A stretch of DNA of 32,988 bases, from assembly GCA_001898625.1 (NCBI GenBank), contig MKUP01000030.1, positions 1 through 32,988 of the forward strand, read 5' to 3'. Below, one piece after another: positions 7,630-16,136 of this stretch. The notes under the pieces were generated by a model. It did not search any database, was not told where the DNA came from, and was given only the letters and a program-made list of their open reading frames with translations. This stretch comes from Burkholderiales bacterium 67-32 (lineage in GTDB: Bacteria > Pseudomonadota > Gammaproteobacteria > Burkholderiales > Burkholderiaceae_B). Made by a program: the position numbers and the translations under genes. Each line of letters opens with the position of its first letter. The first letter of the stretch is position 1.

Positions 7630-8471
7630 TAGGCAACCATTCCGTTCAGTTTTTCATCGAGACCATAGGCGGCATCCTGCCCACGGTAGTTGAGCAAGGA
7701 AGAGAGTTCGGCGGCGTTTTCGCAAACGCTGTCGGCCAGGCGCTCCAGGCGGCCGGCTTCCAGCGGCACGGCGGGCATCGCCACGCCCAGCGCGGCGGCG
7801 ATGGCCCCGCCCTGCTCGCGCACGGGCGCGGCCAGGGTCGAGATGCCCGATTCGAAGAAACCTTCATGCAGCAGGTAGGGCCGCCGGCGGTCCTCCGCCA
7901 GCAGCGCATGCAGTTGCTCCACGGAGCGCGGCGTGAACGCGTTGACAACGGGCAGCGTGCCCTGCGGATACAGCTCGCGCAGTTCGTCCAGGGACATGTC
8001 GGCCATCAGCACCCGGCCCAGCACCGTGGCATGGGCGGGCAGGCGGGTGCCGACGTTCACCGAGCTGGCGAGCGGCGTGTTGGCGGCAGCCTTGGCGACG
8101 TAGACGATGTCGGCGCCGTCGCGCACCACCAGATGACAGGAAAGATTGAACTCGTTGCGCACCCGCTCCAGCAGGGGTGCCCCCAATTGGGTCAGTTCGA
8201 GCGAGGCGAGGTATTCGAAGCCCAGGCGCAGCACGGCCATGCCGAGGGAATAGTCGCGGCCGTTGTCGGCGCGATGGATGAAGCCCATGCGTTCGAGCGT
8301 GGCCAGCAGCCGGAATACCGTGGTGCGGGGCACGCCCAGCCGCCGCGCCAGTTCGGGGGCGTTCATGGCGCCCTGCGCCTGGCCGACCTCGCACAGCACG
8401 CGCAGGCCGCGCTCCAGGCCGGGAACGACATACTTGTCCTGCGAGGTTTCCTGAGGGGGAAGCGGGTTCAC
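7629..8471 (-). CDS. IclR-family transcriptional regulator (first copy)
   Basis: A 280-residue regulator with an N-terminal winged helix-turn-helix (about 14-80; recognition region RLGVPRTTVFRLLATLE) and a C-terminal GAF-like effector domain (about 90-265; LPAHATVLGRVL, APVREQGG). IclR proteins of aromatic catabolism bind the pathway substrate or an intermediate and repress or activate the adjacent operon. It is the promoter-proximal gene of the ten-gene operon, downstream of the conserved element at 8521-8605, so it is probably autoregulated together with its targets. It is closely related to the regulator at 17624-18451. The ATG at 8471 is the upstream-most Met in the frame that keeps the family's usual short N-terminal arm. 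Confidence 0.93.
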   Translation of the reverse strand: MNPLPPQETSQDKYVVPGLERGLRVLCEVGQAQGAMNAPELARRLGVPRTTVFRLLATLERMGFIHRADNGRDYSLGMAVLRLGFEYLASLELTQLGAPLLERVRNEFNLSCHLVVRDGADIVYVAKAAANTPLASSVNVGTRLPAHATVLGRVLMADMSLDELRELYPQGTLPVVNAFTPRSVEQLHALLAEDRRRPYLLHEGFFESGISTLAAPVREQGGAIAAALGVAMPAVPLEAGRLERLADSVCENAAELSSLLNYRGQDAAYGLDEKLNGMVA

Positions 8472-8520
8472 GGCGCGCGCCAGGGTTCGTTCGAGCAGCT
8501 AAGGGGATGGGCAGAAATGT

Positions 8521-8605
8521 CGTTTCAAATATGAACTGACAATCCATACACGGAACAGAACGAAATATAGCCGCTCCGCCCTCCCGTCGACACTAGGGTA
8601 AACCC
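8521..8605 (-). promoter_or_regulatory. Promoter/operator region of the catabolic operon, shared with 22150-22235
   Basis: This intergenic segment, 49 bp upstream of the first IclR gene, aligns with the segment upstream of the ABC importer ATPase gene. Plus-strand order is a 37-bp block (8521-8557, 26 of 37 positions identical by hand count), AAATATAG (8563-8570), 25 bases, then GGGTAAACC. The block holds half-sites TATGAAC and CACGGAAC. Read on the minus strand these are GTTCATA and GTTCCGTG, which resemble IclR operators of the GTTYCGTA type. AT-rich stretches could supply a -10 element but I cannot fix the transcription start. Binding by the IclR proteins is inferred. Confidence 0.7.
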
Positions 8606-8618
8606 GCAAATCTGGCGT

Positions 8619-8936
8619 TCAGCGGCCGTCGGCGTCCAGGCCCAGCACGCGCAGCCGCGCGCGCAGCCGCCGTATTTCGTTGCTCATGTCGAGGATCAGG
8701 GCCGCCGCGTCCAGGCTGGCGTCGAAATCGCGCTGCAGGTCGCGCGCCGCCAGGGCCTGCCGCAGCGCGGCGCTGTCGAAGCACCAGTCGGCCTGACGGC
8801 CGCTGGCCTCGATGATGCCGACCCGGACCAGTTGCAGCACCCAGGCCTCTTCCGCGCCGCAGGCCCGGGCCAACTCCCCGGTGCTGAGCGGCTGTTCCTT
8901 GCCCACCAAGGTGGCGGTGACGGCAACCGTCTTCAT
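8619..8936 (-). CDS. cbpM: Chaperone modulator CbpM
   Basis: A 105-residue protein with a MerR-like N-terminal helical region (STGELARACGAEEAWVLQLVRVG, shown here only by its ends: STGEL at 18 to RVG near 40) and a C-terminal helix with heptad character (NEIRRLRARLRVLGLD). CbpM binds the J domain of CbpA and blocks its DnaK-stimulating activity. The start is 2 bp after the stop of the DnaJ-type gene, the standard cbpA-cbpM arrangement, and length fits. It is the last gene of that unit; the catabolic promoter region follows. Confidence 0.88.
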   Translation of the reverse strand: MKTVAVTATLVGKEQPLSTGELARACGAEEAWVLQLVRVGIIEASGRQADWCFDSAALRQALAARDLQRDFDASLDAAALILDMSNEIRRLRARLRVLGLDADGR

Positions 8937-8938
8937 CG

Positions 8939-9868
8939 TCAGTCTCCCAGGTTCCGGCGCGGGTCGAAGGGCACTTCCTGCGCCAGGTGTCTATAGGCCG
9001 CCTTCGCCTTCTCGGTGTCGGCGGGCGGCCAGGCGATCTCCAGCACCAGGTAGAAATCGCCGGCCGGGTCCCCCGGGATGCCCTTGCCCTTCAGGCGCAG
9101 CTTGCGGCCGTTGCGCGAGTTCGCCGGCACGTTGACCTCGACCGGTCCGTGCGGCGTGGGCGCCCGCACCGTGGCGCCCAGCGCGGCCTCCCAGGGGGCC
9201 ACCGGCAGGTCCATGTACAGGTCGCGCCCCTCGACCCGATAGCGCGGGTGAGGCTTGATCCGGACCTCGAGGTAGAGGTCGCCGTTCTCGCCGCCGCCCA
9301 GGCCCGGCATGCCCTGCCCCGCCAGCCGGATGAATTGCCCTTCCCGGATCCCGGCCGGGATGCGCACGCTCAGCGTGCGCGTTTGCAGCCGGGGCTGGCC
9401 GTTCTCGTCGTGGCCGATGGAGCGCAGCGAGATGTCGCGGGTGGCGCCGTGCAGGGCGTCGTCCAGGTCGATCTCGATGGCGGCGTGGTGGTCCTCGCCC
9501 CGGGCCCGCATCTGCGCGCCGCCCGGACGATGGCGCGCGCCGAACAGCGACGAGAAGAACTCGCTGAACGCCGCGTCGTCGTTGGGGCTGGCCCCGCGGA
9601 ACTCGAACCCGCTGTCCCAGTCGGACGGCGGACGGAAATCGCCGCCGGACGAGACACCGGCCGCCAGATTGTCGTAGGCGGTCCGTTTCTCGGGATCCTT
9701 CAGCACCTGGTAGGCCTCGTTGACGTCGCGCATGCGCTGCTCGGCGTCGGCCTCCTTGCTGACGTCCGGATGGTACTTGCGGGCCAGCTTGCGGTAGGCA
9801 TGCCGGATATCGTCGTCCGACGCCCCCTGCTCGACGCCCAGCGTCGCGTAGTAGTCCTTGAACTCCAT
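8939..9868 (-). CDS. cbpA: DnaJ-type co-chaperone CbpA (curved DNA-binding protein)
   Basis: A 309-residue J-domain protein: J domain at 1-70 with the HPD triad in RKYHPDV, a glycine-rich linker with GGDF-like and FSEFFSSLFG segments, then two C-terminal beta-sandwich substrate-binding domains (about 120-300). The cysteine-rich zinc domain of DnaJ is absent, which identifies the CbpA class. It would stimulate DnaK and may bind curved DNA at the nucleoid. The ATG at 9868 begins MEFKDYYATLGVEQ, where the J domain itself starts; the 12 residues added by an upstream ATG at 9904 have no counterpart in the family. A candidate heat-shock promoter lies at 9932-9960. Confidence 0.92.
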   Translation of the reverse strand: MEFKDYYATLGVEQGASDDDIRHAYRKLARKYHPDVSKEADAEQRMRDVNEAYQVLKDPEKRTAYDNLAAGVSSGGDFRPPSDWDSGFEFRGASPNDDAAFSEFFSSLFGARHRPGGAQMRARGEDHHAAIEIDLDDALHGATRDISLRSIGHDENGQPRLQTRTLSVRIPAGIREGQFIRLAGQGMPGLGGGENGDLYLEVRIKPHPRYRVEGRDLYMDLPVAPWEAALGATVRAPTPHGPVEVNVPANSRNGRKLRLKGKGIPGDPAGDFYLVLEIAWPPADTEKAKAAYRHLAQEVPFDPRRNLGD

Positions 9869-9931
9869 AGCCGCGGTCTCGCAAAGTAAAGTGCCGGCCG
9901 GCACGTCGCCGGGCCGGCCGAGTATTGCTTT

Positions 9932-9960
9932 ATATGTGGGACACGCCGACCGATTTCAAT
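9932..9960 (-). promoter_or_regulatory. Candidate sigma-32 (heat-shock) promoter of cbpA-cbpM
   Basis: On the minus strand ATTGAAA (9960-9954) is followed by a 13-base spacer and CCCACATAT (9940-9932). This is close to the sigma-32 consensus CTTGAAA-N13/14-CCCCATnT in both elements and spacing. It sits 63 bp upstream of the cbpA start, with a TATAAA just downstream that could serve sigma-70. A heat-shock role suits a DnaJ homologue. Identified by eye only. Confidence 0.6.
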
Positions 9961-9998
9961 CGTCCGGGGGCGAAGGAAGGCCTTCGTCCGTTTCCAGT

Positions 9999-10700
9999 CT
10001 AGCAGGGCAGGTCGAACAGTAGAACCTCCGCGTTTTCGCCCTGTTCGACCACGATGCCGGCCTCGTCCCCGACCGCCAGCGCATCGCCGCCGGACAGGCG
10101 CTGGCCGTTCACCACCGCCGTTCCCCGCGCGACGTGCACCCAGGCCTGGCGGCCCTCGGCCAGCGCGTGCTCGGCGCGCTCCCCGGCGTCGAACAGCCCG
10201 GCGTACAACCGGGCGTCCTGGTGGATGCCCACCGACCCCTGGGCGCCGTCCGGCGACGCCACCAGGCGCAGCCGGCCGCGCTTCTCGGCGGCGGGGAAGT
10301 TGCGCTCCTCGTAGCTGGGTTCGACGCCCTTGACGTTCGGCTCGATCCAGATCTGCAGCATGTGGGTGGCGCGGTCCCGCTCGGGGTTGAACTCGGAGTG
10401 CATCACCCCGGTACCCGCGCTCATGCGCTGCACGTCGCCGGGACGGATGACCGAGCCGTTGCCCATGCTGTCCTTGTGCTCGATGGCGCCGTCCAGCACA
10501 TAGGTGATGATTTCCATGTCGCGGTGGCCGTGCATGCCGAAGCCCCGGCCCGCGGCGATGGTGTCGTCGTTGATCACGCGCAGGGGGCCGAAGCCCATGT
10601 GCGCGAGGTCGAAGTAGTCGGCGAACGAAAAGGTATGGGCGCTGCGCAGCCAGCCGTGGTCGGCGCGGCCGCGTTCTTCACTGCGTCGAATGGTTTGCAT
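9999..10700 (-). CDS. Pirin-family protein (YhhW-like bicupin)
   Basis: A 233-residue pirin. The N-terminal cupin carries the metal-binding set H57, H59, H101 and E103 in GMHGHRDME and VMHSEFN; the C-terminal cupin is degenerate. Some members oxidise quercetin, others respond to redox stress; the natural substrate here is unknown. The start at 10700 gives MQTIRRSEERG, the usual family N-terminus; longer in-frame starts reach into the divergent LysR gene and are rejected. It is divergently transcribed from a LysR regulator across 130 bp, a common pairing in which that regulator controls the pirin gene. Confidence 0.92.
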   Translation of the reverse strand: MQTIRRSEERGRADHGWLRSAHTFSFADYFDLAHMGFGPLRVINDDTIAAGRGFGMHGHRDMEIITYVLDGAIEHKDSMGNGSVIRPGDVQRMSAGTGVMHSEFNPERDRATHMLQIWIEPNVKGVEPSYEERNFPAAEKRGRLRLVASPDGAQGSVGIHQDARLYAGLFDAGERAEHALAEGRQAWVHVARGTAVVNGQRLSGGDALAVGDEAGIVVEQGENAEVLLFDLPC

Positions 10701-10803
10701 GAGGATTCTCCCGTGTCGGCCCGCCCGGTGGCAGGGCCGTTGTCGATGGATCCATTGTGGGCTACCGGCTCCCCGGTTTGTGCCGTATCCTTTGAGGACA
10801 TCA

Positions 10804-10818
10804 TTCAAATTCGTTGAA
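10804..10818. promoter_or_regulatory. LysR-type T-N11-A operator candidate
   Basis: TTCAAATTCGTTGAA is an inverted repeat with 5-base arms and contains the T-N11-A pattern of LysR-type boxes. It lies 12 bp before the LysR gene start in the divergent pirin-LysR gap, so it could mediate autorepression and control of the pirin gene. No binding evidence exists. Confidence 0.45.
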
Positions 10819-10830
10819 CGACTTTTCCCC

Positions 10831-11775
10831 ATGCATGCGCTGTCGCCCGAATCGCTGCAGATGATCGACGCCATCGCGCGCCACGGCAGCTTCGCCAAGG
10901 CCGCGCGCGAACTGGGCAAAGTCCCGTCGGCGCTGACCTATTCGGTGCGCCGGATCGAGGACGACCTGGACGCGCTGCTGTTCGACCGCAGCGGCCATCG
11001 CGCCCGCCTCACCGCCGCCGGCGAGGAACTGCTGCGCGAAGGCCGCCCCCTGCTGGAGGCCTACGACGCGCTGGCGCAGCGGGTGCGGCGCATCGCCACA
11101 GGCTGGGAGACGGAACTGCGCATCGCGGTCAACGCGGCCCTGAACTGCACCGCCCTGTTCGACCTGGCCGAGGATTTCGAGGCCCTGGGCACCGGCACCC
11201 GGCTGCGGTTCAGCCACGAGGTGCTGCAGGGCAACTGGGATGCCCTGCTGTCCGGCCGCGCGGACATCGTGATCGGCGCGGACGCCGACGGCGCGCCGGC
11301 CGAGGGCTTTCATTCGCGCGCGCTGGGCAACCTGCCCTTCGTGTTCTGCGTCGCGCCCCACCATCCGCTGGCCACGGCGCCGGAGCCGCTGGCCGCCGCC
11401 GATATCGACCGCCATACCGCCGCCGTCGTGGCCGATACGTCGCGCCGCCTGCCGGCCGGCACCAAGGGCCTCCTGAGCACCCAGCACACGATCACGCTGC
11501 CCAACATGGAACTGAAGGTCCGCGCCCAGGTGCGCGGGCTGGGCTGCGGCTACCTGCCCGAGCCCCTGGCGGCGCCCTACCTGTCCCAGGGCCTGCTGGT
11601 GGCGCGCGAGGTCGAGGGCATCGGCCTGAACGAACGGCTGGTCTACGCCTGGCGCGCCCCCGCCGAGGGACAGGCGCTGCAATGGCTGCTGAAACGGCTG
11701 CAATCGACGCGGCTGCATGCCGCCCTGCTGTCCCGCGCGCACCCGCAGGCGGCCTCGGCCCGGCGGGCCTCGTGA
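10831..11775 (+). CDS. LysR-family transcriptional regulator
   Basis: A 314-residue regulator with an N-terminal winged helix (about 4-62: [20 protein letters not shown], then [14 protein letters not shown]) and a C-terminal periplasmic-binding-like effector domain (about 92-300). The ATG at 10831 puts the helix-turn-helix at the usual distance from the N-terminus; the upstream ATG at 10690 would overlap the pirin gene. It is divergent from pirin and is probably its regulator; the effector is unknown. Its stop codon shares the A of the gluQ ATG (TGATG), so gluQ may be translated from the same message. Confidence 0.9.
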   Translation: MHALSPESLQMIDAIARHGSFAKAARELGKVPSALTYSVRRIEDDLDALLFDRSGHRARLTAAGEELLREGRPLLEAYDALAQRVRRIATGWETELRIAVNAALNCTALFDLAEDFEALGTGTRLRFSHEVLQGNWDALLSGRADIVIGADADGAPAEGFHSRALGNLPFVFCVAPHHPLATAPEPLAAADIDRHTAAVVADTSRRLPAGTKGLLSTQHTITLPNMELKVRAQVRGLGCGYLPEPLAAPYLSQGLLVAREVEGIGLNERLVYAWRAPAEGQALQWLLKRLQSTRLHAALLSRAHPQAASARRAS

Positions 11776-12653
11776 TGGACTACGTCGGCCGCTTCGCCCC
11801 CAGCCCCACCGGCCCCCTGCACCAGGGTTCGCTGGTGGCCGCGCTGGCCAGCCACCTGGACGCCCGCGCCCACGGCGGGCGCTGGCTGGTGCGCGTCGAG
11901 GACCTGGACGCGCCCCGGGTCGTGGAAGGCGCGGACCACGTCATCCTCGACCAGTTGCGGGCCCTGGGCCTGCACTGGGACGGCGAGATCCTCCACCAGT
12001 CCTCGCGCCACCAGGCCTACCGCGAAGCCTTCGATACGCTGCGGCGCCAGGGCATGGTCTATGCCTGCGGCTGCACGCGCAAGGAAATCGCCGACTCCAT
12101 CCTGAGCTCGCGCGGCTACCTGCCGGCCGGCGAACTGCCCTATCCGGGCACCTGCCGCGACGGGCTGCACGGCAAGCCGGCGCGCGCCTGGCGGCTGCGC
12201 GTGCCGCCGGGCACCGTACGCATCGACGATCGATGGATGGGGGTGGTCGAGCAGGACGTGGCGGACGAGGTGGGCGACTTCGTGCTTTTCCGCGCGGACG
12301 GGATGTGGGCCTACCAGTTGGCGGTGGTGGTGGACGATGCCGAACAGGGCATCACCGACGTCGTTCGCGGCGAGGACCTGCTCGGCTCCACACCCAGGCA
12401 GAAAGTCCTGCAGACACTGCTGGCGCTGCCGGTTCCCCGGTGGATGCACGTGCCGGTGGTGGTCAATGCCGACGGGCAGAAACTGTCGAAGCAGACCGGC
12501 GCCGCGGCGATCGATACGCAGCGGCCGCTGGCCGCGTTGCGGGCCGCGTGGCGCCATCTGCAATTCGAACCGCTGCCGGCGGCGGACGTCCCGGCCTTCC
12601 TGGCCGAAGCGACGGACCGCTGGGCGCGGCGATGGGAAATAGTCCGGAGATGA
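11775..12653 (+). CDS. gluQ: Glutamyl-Q tRNA(Asp) synthetase
   Basis: A 292-residue paralogue of the glutamyl-tRNA synthetase catalytic core that attaches glutamate to queuosine at position 34 of tRNA(Asp). The class I signature region is [14 protein letters not shown] (7-20), the KMSKS loop is KLSKQ, and zinc ligands appear in ACGCTRKE and YPGTC. No anticodon-binding domain follows, which separates it from GltX. The ATG at 11775 overlaps the LysR stop by one base. It converges on rhlE with a GC-rich hairpin between them. Confidence 0.93.
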   Translation: MDYVGRFAPSPTGPLHQGSLVAALASHLDARAHGGRWLVRVEDLDAPRVVEGADHVILDQLRALGLHWDGEILHQSSRHQAYREAFDTLRRQGMVYACGCTRKEIADSILSSRGYLPAGELPYPGTCRDGLHGKPARAWRLRVPPGTVRIDDRWMGVVEQDVADEVGDFVLFRADGMWAYQLAVVVDDAEQGITDVVRGEDLLGSTPRQKVLQTLLALPVPRWMHVPVVVNADGQKLSKQTGAAAIDTQRPLAALRAAWRHLQFEPLPAADVPAFLAEATDRWARRWEIVRR

Positions 12654-12657
12654 GGCC

Positions 12658-12676
12658 GGGGCGCGGCGGGCGCCCC
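12658..12676. terminator. GC-rich hairpin between convergent gluQ and rhlE
   Basis: GGGGCGC and GCGCCCC form a 7-bp stem with a GGCGG loop in the 43-bp gap between two convergent genes. There is no T run on either strand, so intrinsic termination would be weak; it may instead block readthrough together with Rho. Confidence 0.4.
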
Positions 12677-12696
12677 GACAACGGCCGGCAGGAAGG

Positions 12697-14115
12697 TCAG
12701 TCCTTCTTGCCGCCGCCCAGCAGCACGGCCAGCGGCCGCTTGGCGGACGTGCGAGGCGGCACGGGAGGCGCCTCGCCATGGACCGGCTCGGTGCCGCTCG
12801 CGGGCACATAGGGACGGAAGAAGAAATCGTCGACGGGCTTCTTGGCCGGCGATTCATACCGCGGGCGCTCGCCGCGCTCGCCACGATCGCCGCGTCCGGC
12901 ATGGCTGCGAACCGGGCGTTCGCGCTCACCGCGCGACGATGCCAGCAGCGACGCCGGCAGGTCCAACTGGCCGCGCGGGATCTCGCGCTTGATCAGCTTC
13001 TCGACGTCGAGCAGGAAGCGCTCTTCCTCGGGCGCGAACAGCGCGATGGCCTCGCCCGTCGCGCCGGCACGGCCGGTGCGCCCGATGCGGTGCACGTAGT
13101 CCTCGGCGTTGTAGGGCAGGTCGTAGTTGATCACGCAGGGCACGCCGGCCACGTCCAGGCCGCGGGCCGCGACGTCGGTCGCCACCAGCACTTCCAGCTC
13201 GCCGGCCTTGAAGGCCTCGAGCGCCTTCATGCGATCGGCCTGGGTCTTGTCGCCGTGGATGGACTCGGCGCGCACGCCGTCGCGCTCGAGCAGCCGCGCC
13301 AGGCGGGCGGTGCCGATCTTCGTGTTGGAGAACACGATGACCTGCTTCAAGCCGCGCGACTTGACCAGGTGAACGACCGCGGCGCGCTTGGCGTCGCCGC
13401 TCAGCTTGTAGGCGATCTGGCTGACGGTGTCGGCCGTGGCGTTGCGCGCCGCGACCTCGATCTCGACCGGCTGCGTCAGATAGGAGCGCGCCAGCTTGCG
13501 GATCTCGTTGCTGAAGGTGGCCGAGAACAACAGCGTCTGGCGCTGCTGGGGCAGCAGGCGGATGATGCGTTCCAGGTCCGGCAGGAAGCCCATGTCGAGC
13601 ATCCGGTCGGCCTCGTCCAGCACCAGCATGCCGACCTGGCCCAGATTGATGGTTTTCTGCTCGACGTGATCGAGCAGGCGTCCCGGCGTCGCGATCAGCA
13701 CTTCGCAGCCGCGCCGCACTTCTTCCTTCTGGGGGCCGATGTCGACCCCGCCGAAGACCACGGCCGCGCGCAGGGGCGTGAACTGGCTATAGCGCTTGAC
13801 GTTGTCGGCCACCTGGTCGGCCAGCTCGCGCGTGGGCGTGAGGATCAGCGCGCGGACGGGATGCCGTGCCGGCGATGCGCTGGTGTTGGCCAAAGGCATG
13901 AGCCGATGGAGGATGGGGAGAGTGAAAGCCGCGGTCTTGCCGGTTCCGGTTTGCGCTGCGCCCATTACGTCTCGGCCGTTGGTGACGACCGGAATCGCTT
14001 GCGCCTGGATAGGCGTCGGAATGGTGTACCCGGTGGCGACGACCGCCTTGAGTATGTCGGGGTGCAGGCCGAAATCGGCAAAAGAACTGGGCCCTGATGC
14101 CGCTGTATCTGTCAT
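12697..14115 (-). CDS. rhlE: DEAD-box ATP-dependent RNA helicase, RhlE type
   Basis: A 472-residue helicase with both RecA-like domains: motif I AQTGTGKT, PTRELA, TPGR, motif II DEAD (VLDEADRML), SAT, and in the second domain ARGLD and HRIGRTGR. The C-terminal tail from about residue 400 is rich in Arg, Gly and Glu and probably disordered, typical of RhlE-type proteins acting on ribosome assembly or mRNA decay. The start at 14115 gives MTDTAASGPSSFADFGL, placing the Q motif normally; an in-frame ATG at 14157 adds 14 residues without family support. A sigma-70-like promoter lies at 14183-14209. Confidence 0.92.
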   Translation of the reverse strand: MTDTAASGPSSFADFGLHPDILKAVVATGYTIPTPIQAQAIPVVTNGRDVMGAAQTGTGKTAAFTLPILHRLMPLANTSASPARHPVRALILTPTRELADQVADNVKRYSQFTPLRAAVVFGGVDIGPQKEEVRRGCEVLIATPGRLLDHVEQKTINLGQVGMLVLDEADRMLDMGFLPDLERIIRLLPQQRQTLLFSATFSNEIRKLARSYLTQPVEIEVAARNATADTVSQIAYKLSGDAKRAAVVHLVKSRGLKQVIVFSNTKIGTARLARLLERDGVRAESIHGDKTQADRMKALEAFKAGELEVLVATDVAARGLDVAGVPCVINYDLPYNAEDYVHRIGRTGRAGATGEAIALFAPEEERFLLDVEKLIKREIPRGQLDLPASLLASSRGERERPVRSHAGRGDRGERGERPRYESPAKKPVDDFFFRPYVPASGTEPVHGEAPPVPPRTSAKRPLAVLLGGGKKD

Positions 14116-14182
14116 GGTGGGGGACCACCAATGCCGCAACACGATGATGCGTATCAATAGTCCAGAAAAATCAAAGACTTAG

Positions 14183-14209
14183 ATTTTACCTCAAAAGCCA
14201 GCCTGTCAA
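14183..14209 (-). promoter_or_regulatory. Sigma-70-type promoter of rhlE
   Basis: On the minus strand a perfect TTGACA (14209-14204) is followed by 15 bases and TAAAAT (14188-14183, five of six matches to TATAAT). The spacer is short, but the elements stand out in GC-rich DNA and point at rhlE, leaving a leader of roughly 60 bases. Confidence 0.6.
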
Positions 14210-14299
14210 CCAGAAGGAAAAACCGGCGGCGAACCGGCCCGCCGCCCCGGCGCACCATGCTGTAATGGCGGCATCGCCACCCTGCTCTCCGCATGCGTC

Positions 14300-15034
14300 A
14301 TGCGCCTGTCCGTCGTCATCATTGCCCGCAACGAGGCCCGCAACCTGGCCGACTGCCTGGAATCGGTCCGCTTCGCCGACGAGATCGTCGTGGTCGATTC
14401 AGGCAGCACCGACGAGACGGTGGACATCGCGCGCCGGCATGGCGCCCGGGTCGAGATCACCCCGGACTGGCCGGGCTTCGGGCCGCAGAAGAACCGCGCG
14501 CTGGCCCTGGCCACCGGCGACTGGGTCCTGTCGCTGGATGCCGACGAACGGGTGACGCCCGAACTGGCCGCCGCGATCGCCGACGCCCTGCGCACCCCGC
14601 GCCACGATGCCTACGACATGCCACGGCTGTCCAGTTTCTGCGGCCGCTTCATCCGGCACAGCGGCTGGTGGCCCGACCGCGTGCTGCGCCTGTTCCGGCG
14701 CGGCACGGCCCGCTTCAGCGACGATCTGGTGCACGAAAAGGTGGTCGCCGACGGCGAGGTGGGACACCTGGCGCCGCACCTGCTGCACTACACTTACCCC
14801 GACCTGGACAGCGCCATCGCCAAGATGAACCGCTATTCCAGCGACAGCGCGCAGGCGCTGCACGCGCGCGGCAGGCGAACGGGCATGGGCGCCGCCATCG
14901 GTCATGGCGCCTGGACCTTCGTGCGGCTGTACGTCTTCAAGCGCGGCTTCCTGGACGGCCGCCACGGGTTCCTGCTCGCGGCCACCGCCGCCGCCGGCAG
15001 CTTCTATCGCTACGCGAAGCTCAGCCTGAAATAG
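14300..15034 (+). CDS. Family 2 glycosyltransferase, lipopolysaccharide-core (WaaE/KdtX-like) type
   Basis: A 244-residue inverting GT-A glycosyltransferase without signal peptide. It begins MRLSVVIIARNEARNLADCL and has the nucleotide-sugar region VVDSGSTDET (about 35-44) and a DxD-type metal motif in LSLDADERV. The later HEKVV segment and a hydrophobic, basic C-terminal helix (about 205-240) resemble the WaaE/LgtF-like glucosyltransferases that extend the inner core of lipopolysaccharide. Sugar donor and acceptor are inferred from the family. It stands alone, 25 bp before dinB, which may share its transcript. Confidence 0.85.
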   Translation: MRLSVVIIARNEARNLADCLESVRFADEIVVVDSGSTDETVDIARRHGARVEITPDWPGFGPQKNRALALATGDWVLSLDADERVTPELAAAIADALRTPRHDAYDMPRLSSFCGRFIRHSGWWPDRVLRLFRRGTARFSDDLVHEKVVADGEVGHLAPHLLHYTYPDLDSAIAKMNRYSSDSAQALHARGRRTGMGAAIGHGAWTFVRLYVFKRGFLDGRHGFLLAATAAAGSFYRYAKLSLK

Positions 15035-15059
15035 GCTCGGCCAACCGGCGAATGCGGCC

Positions 15060-16136
15060 ATGCGCAAGATCATCCACTGCGATTGCGACTGCTTCTACGC
15101 ATCGATAGAAATGCGCGATGATCCCAGCCTGCTCGGCCGGCCGCTGGCCGTGGGCGGGCGGCCCGAGACCCGGGGCGTGGTGGCCACCTGCAACTACGAG
15201 GCGCGCAAGTACGGCATCCATTCGGCCATGTCGTCGGCGCGCGCGGTGCGGCTGTGCCCGGACCTGCTGATCATTCCGCCCAGGATGGAGATGTACCGGG
15301 TGGCCTCGGCGCAGATCATGGACATCTATCGCGACTACACCGAACTGGTCGAACCGCTGTCGCTGGACGAGGCCTACCTGGACGTGACCGGCAGCGACCG
15401 GCTGCAGGGCAGCGCCACGCGGATCGCCAGCGAGATCCGGCAGCGCGTGGCCCAGGCCGTCGGCATCACCGTCTCGGCCGGCGTGGCGCCCAGCAAGTTC
15501 GTGGCCAAGATCGCCAGCGACTGGAACAAGCCCGACGGCCTGTTCGTCGTGCGTCCGCGGGACGTGGACACCTTCGTGGCGGCGCTGCCCGTCTCCAAGC
15601 TGCACGGCGTGGGCAAGGTGACCGGCGCGCGGCTCAAGGCGCTGGGCGTCGAGACCTGCGCCGACCTGCGGGCATGGGAACACGACCGGCTGCGCGACGA
15701 GTTCGGCGCGTTCGGCGAACGCCTGCACGACCTGTGCCGCGGCATCGACAACCGCGAGGTCTCGCCCACCCGAGAACGCAAGTCGGTCAGCGTGGAGCAG
15801 ACCTTCGTCACCGACCTGCACACGCTGGAGGCGTGCCAGGAACTCCTGCGCGAGATGCTGGACCAGCTCGACGCACGCGTGCGCCGCGCCGATGCCCAGC
15901 ACCACATCCAGAAGCTGTTCGTGAAACTGCGCTTCTCGGATTTCAACCGCACCACCGCCGAGGGCGTCGGGGCGGCGCTGGACGAGGAACAGTTCCGCAT
16001 CCTGCTGGCCACGGCCTTCCGCCGCAACCCGCGCGCCGTGCGGCTGATGGGACTGGGCGTGCGCCTGGGCGCCCCGGGCGGACAGCTCGCGCTGTTCGGC
16101 GATCAGCCTACGGTTTCGGAACCCGACACCGTGTAG
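15060..16136 (+). CDS. dinB: DNA polymerase IV (Y-family translesion polymerase)
   Basis: A 358-residue DinB with the palm catalytic acidic residues D8 (HCDCDCFYAS) and D103/E104 (SLDEAYLD), the finger and thumb regions, helix-hairpin-helix near KLHGVGKVTG, and a little-finger domain at about 235-345. It ends QLALFGDQPT, similar to the beta-clamp-binding QL-LF motif, which supports clamp-dependent function. It performs error-prone bypass of damaged bases. The ATG is at 15060. The final 34 bp overlap the convergent copper chaperone gene. I see no obvious LexA box just upstream. Confidence 0.93.
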   Translation: MRKIIHCDCDCFYASIEMRDDPSLLGRPLAVGGRPETRGVVATCNYEARKYGIHSAMSSARAVRLCPDLLIIPPRMEMYRVASAQIMDIYRDYTELVEPLSLDEAYLDVTGSDRLQGSATRIASEIRQRVAQAVGITVSAGVAPSKFVAKIASDWNKPDGLFVVRPRDVDTFVAALPVSKLHGVGKVTGARLKALGVETCADLRAWEHDRLRDEFGAFGERLHDLCRGIDNREVSPTRERKSVSVEQTFVTDLHTLEACQELLREMLDQLDARVRRADAQHHIQKLFVKLRFSDFNRTTAEGVGAALDEEQFRILLATAFRRNPRAVRLMGLGVRLGAPGGQLALFGDQPTVSEPDTV

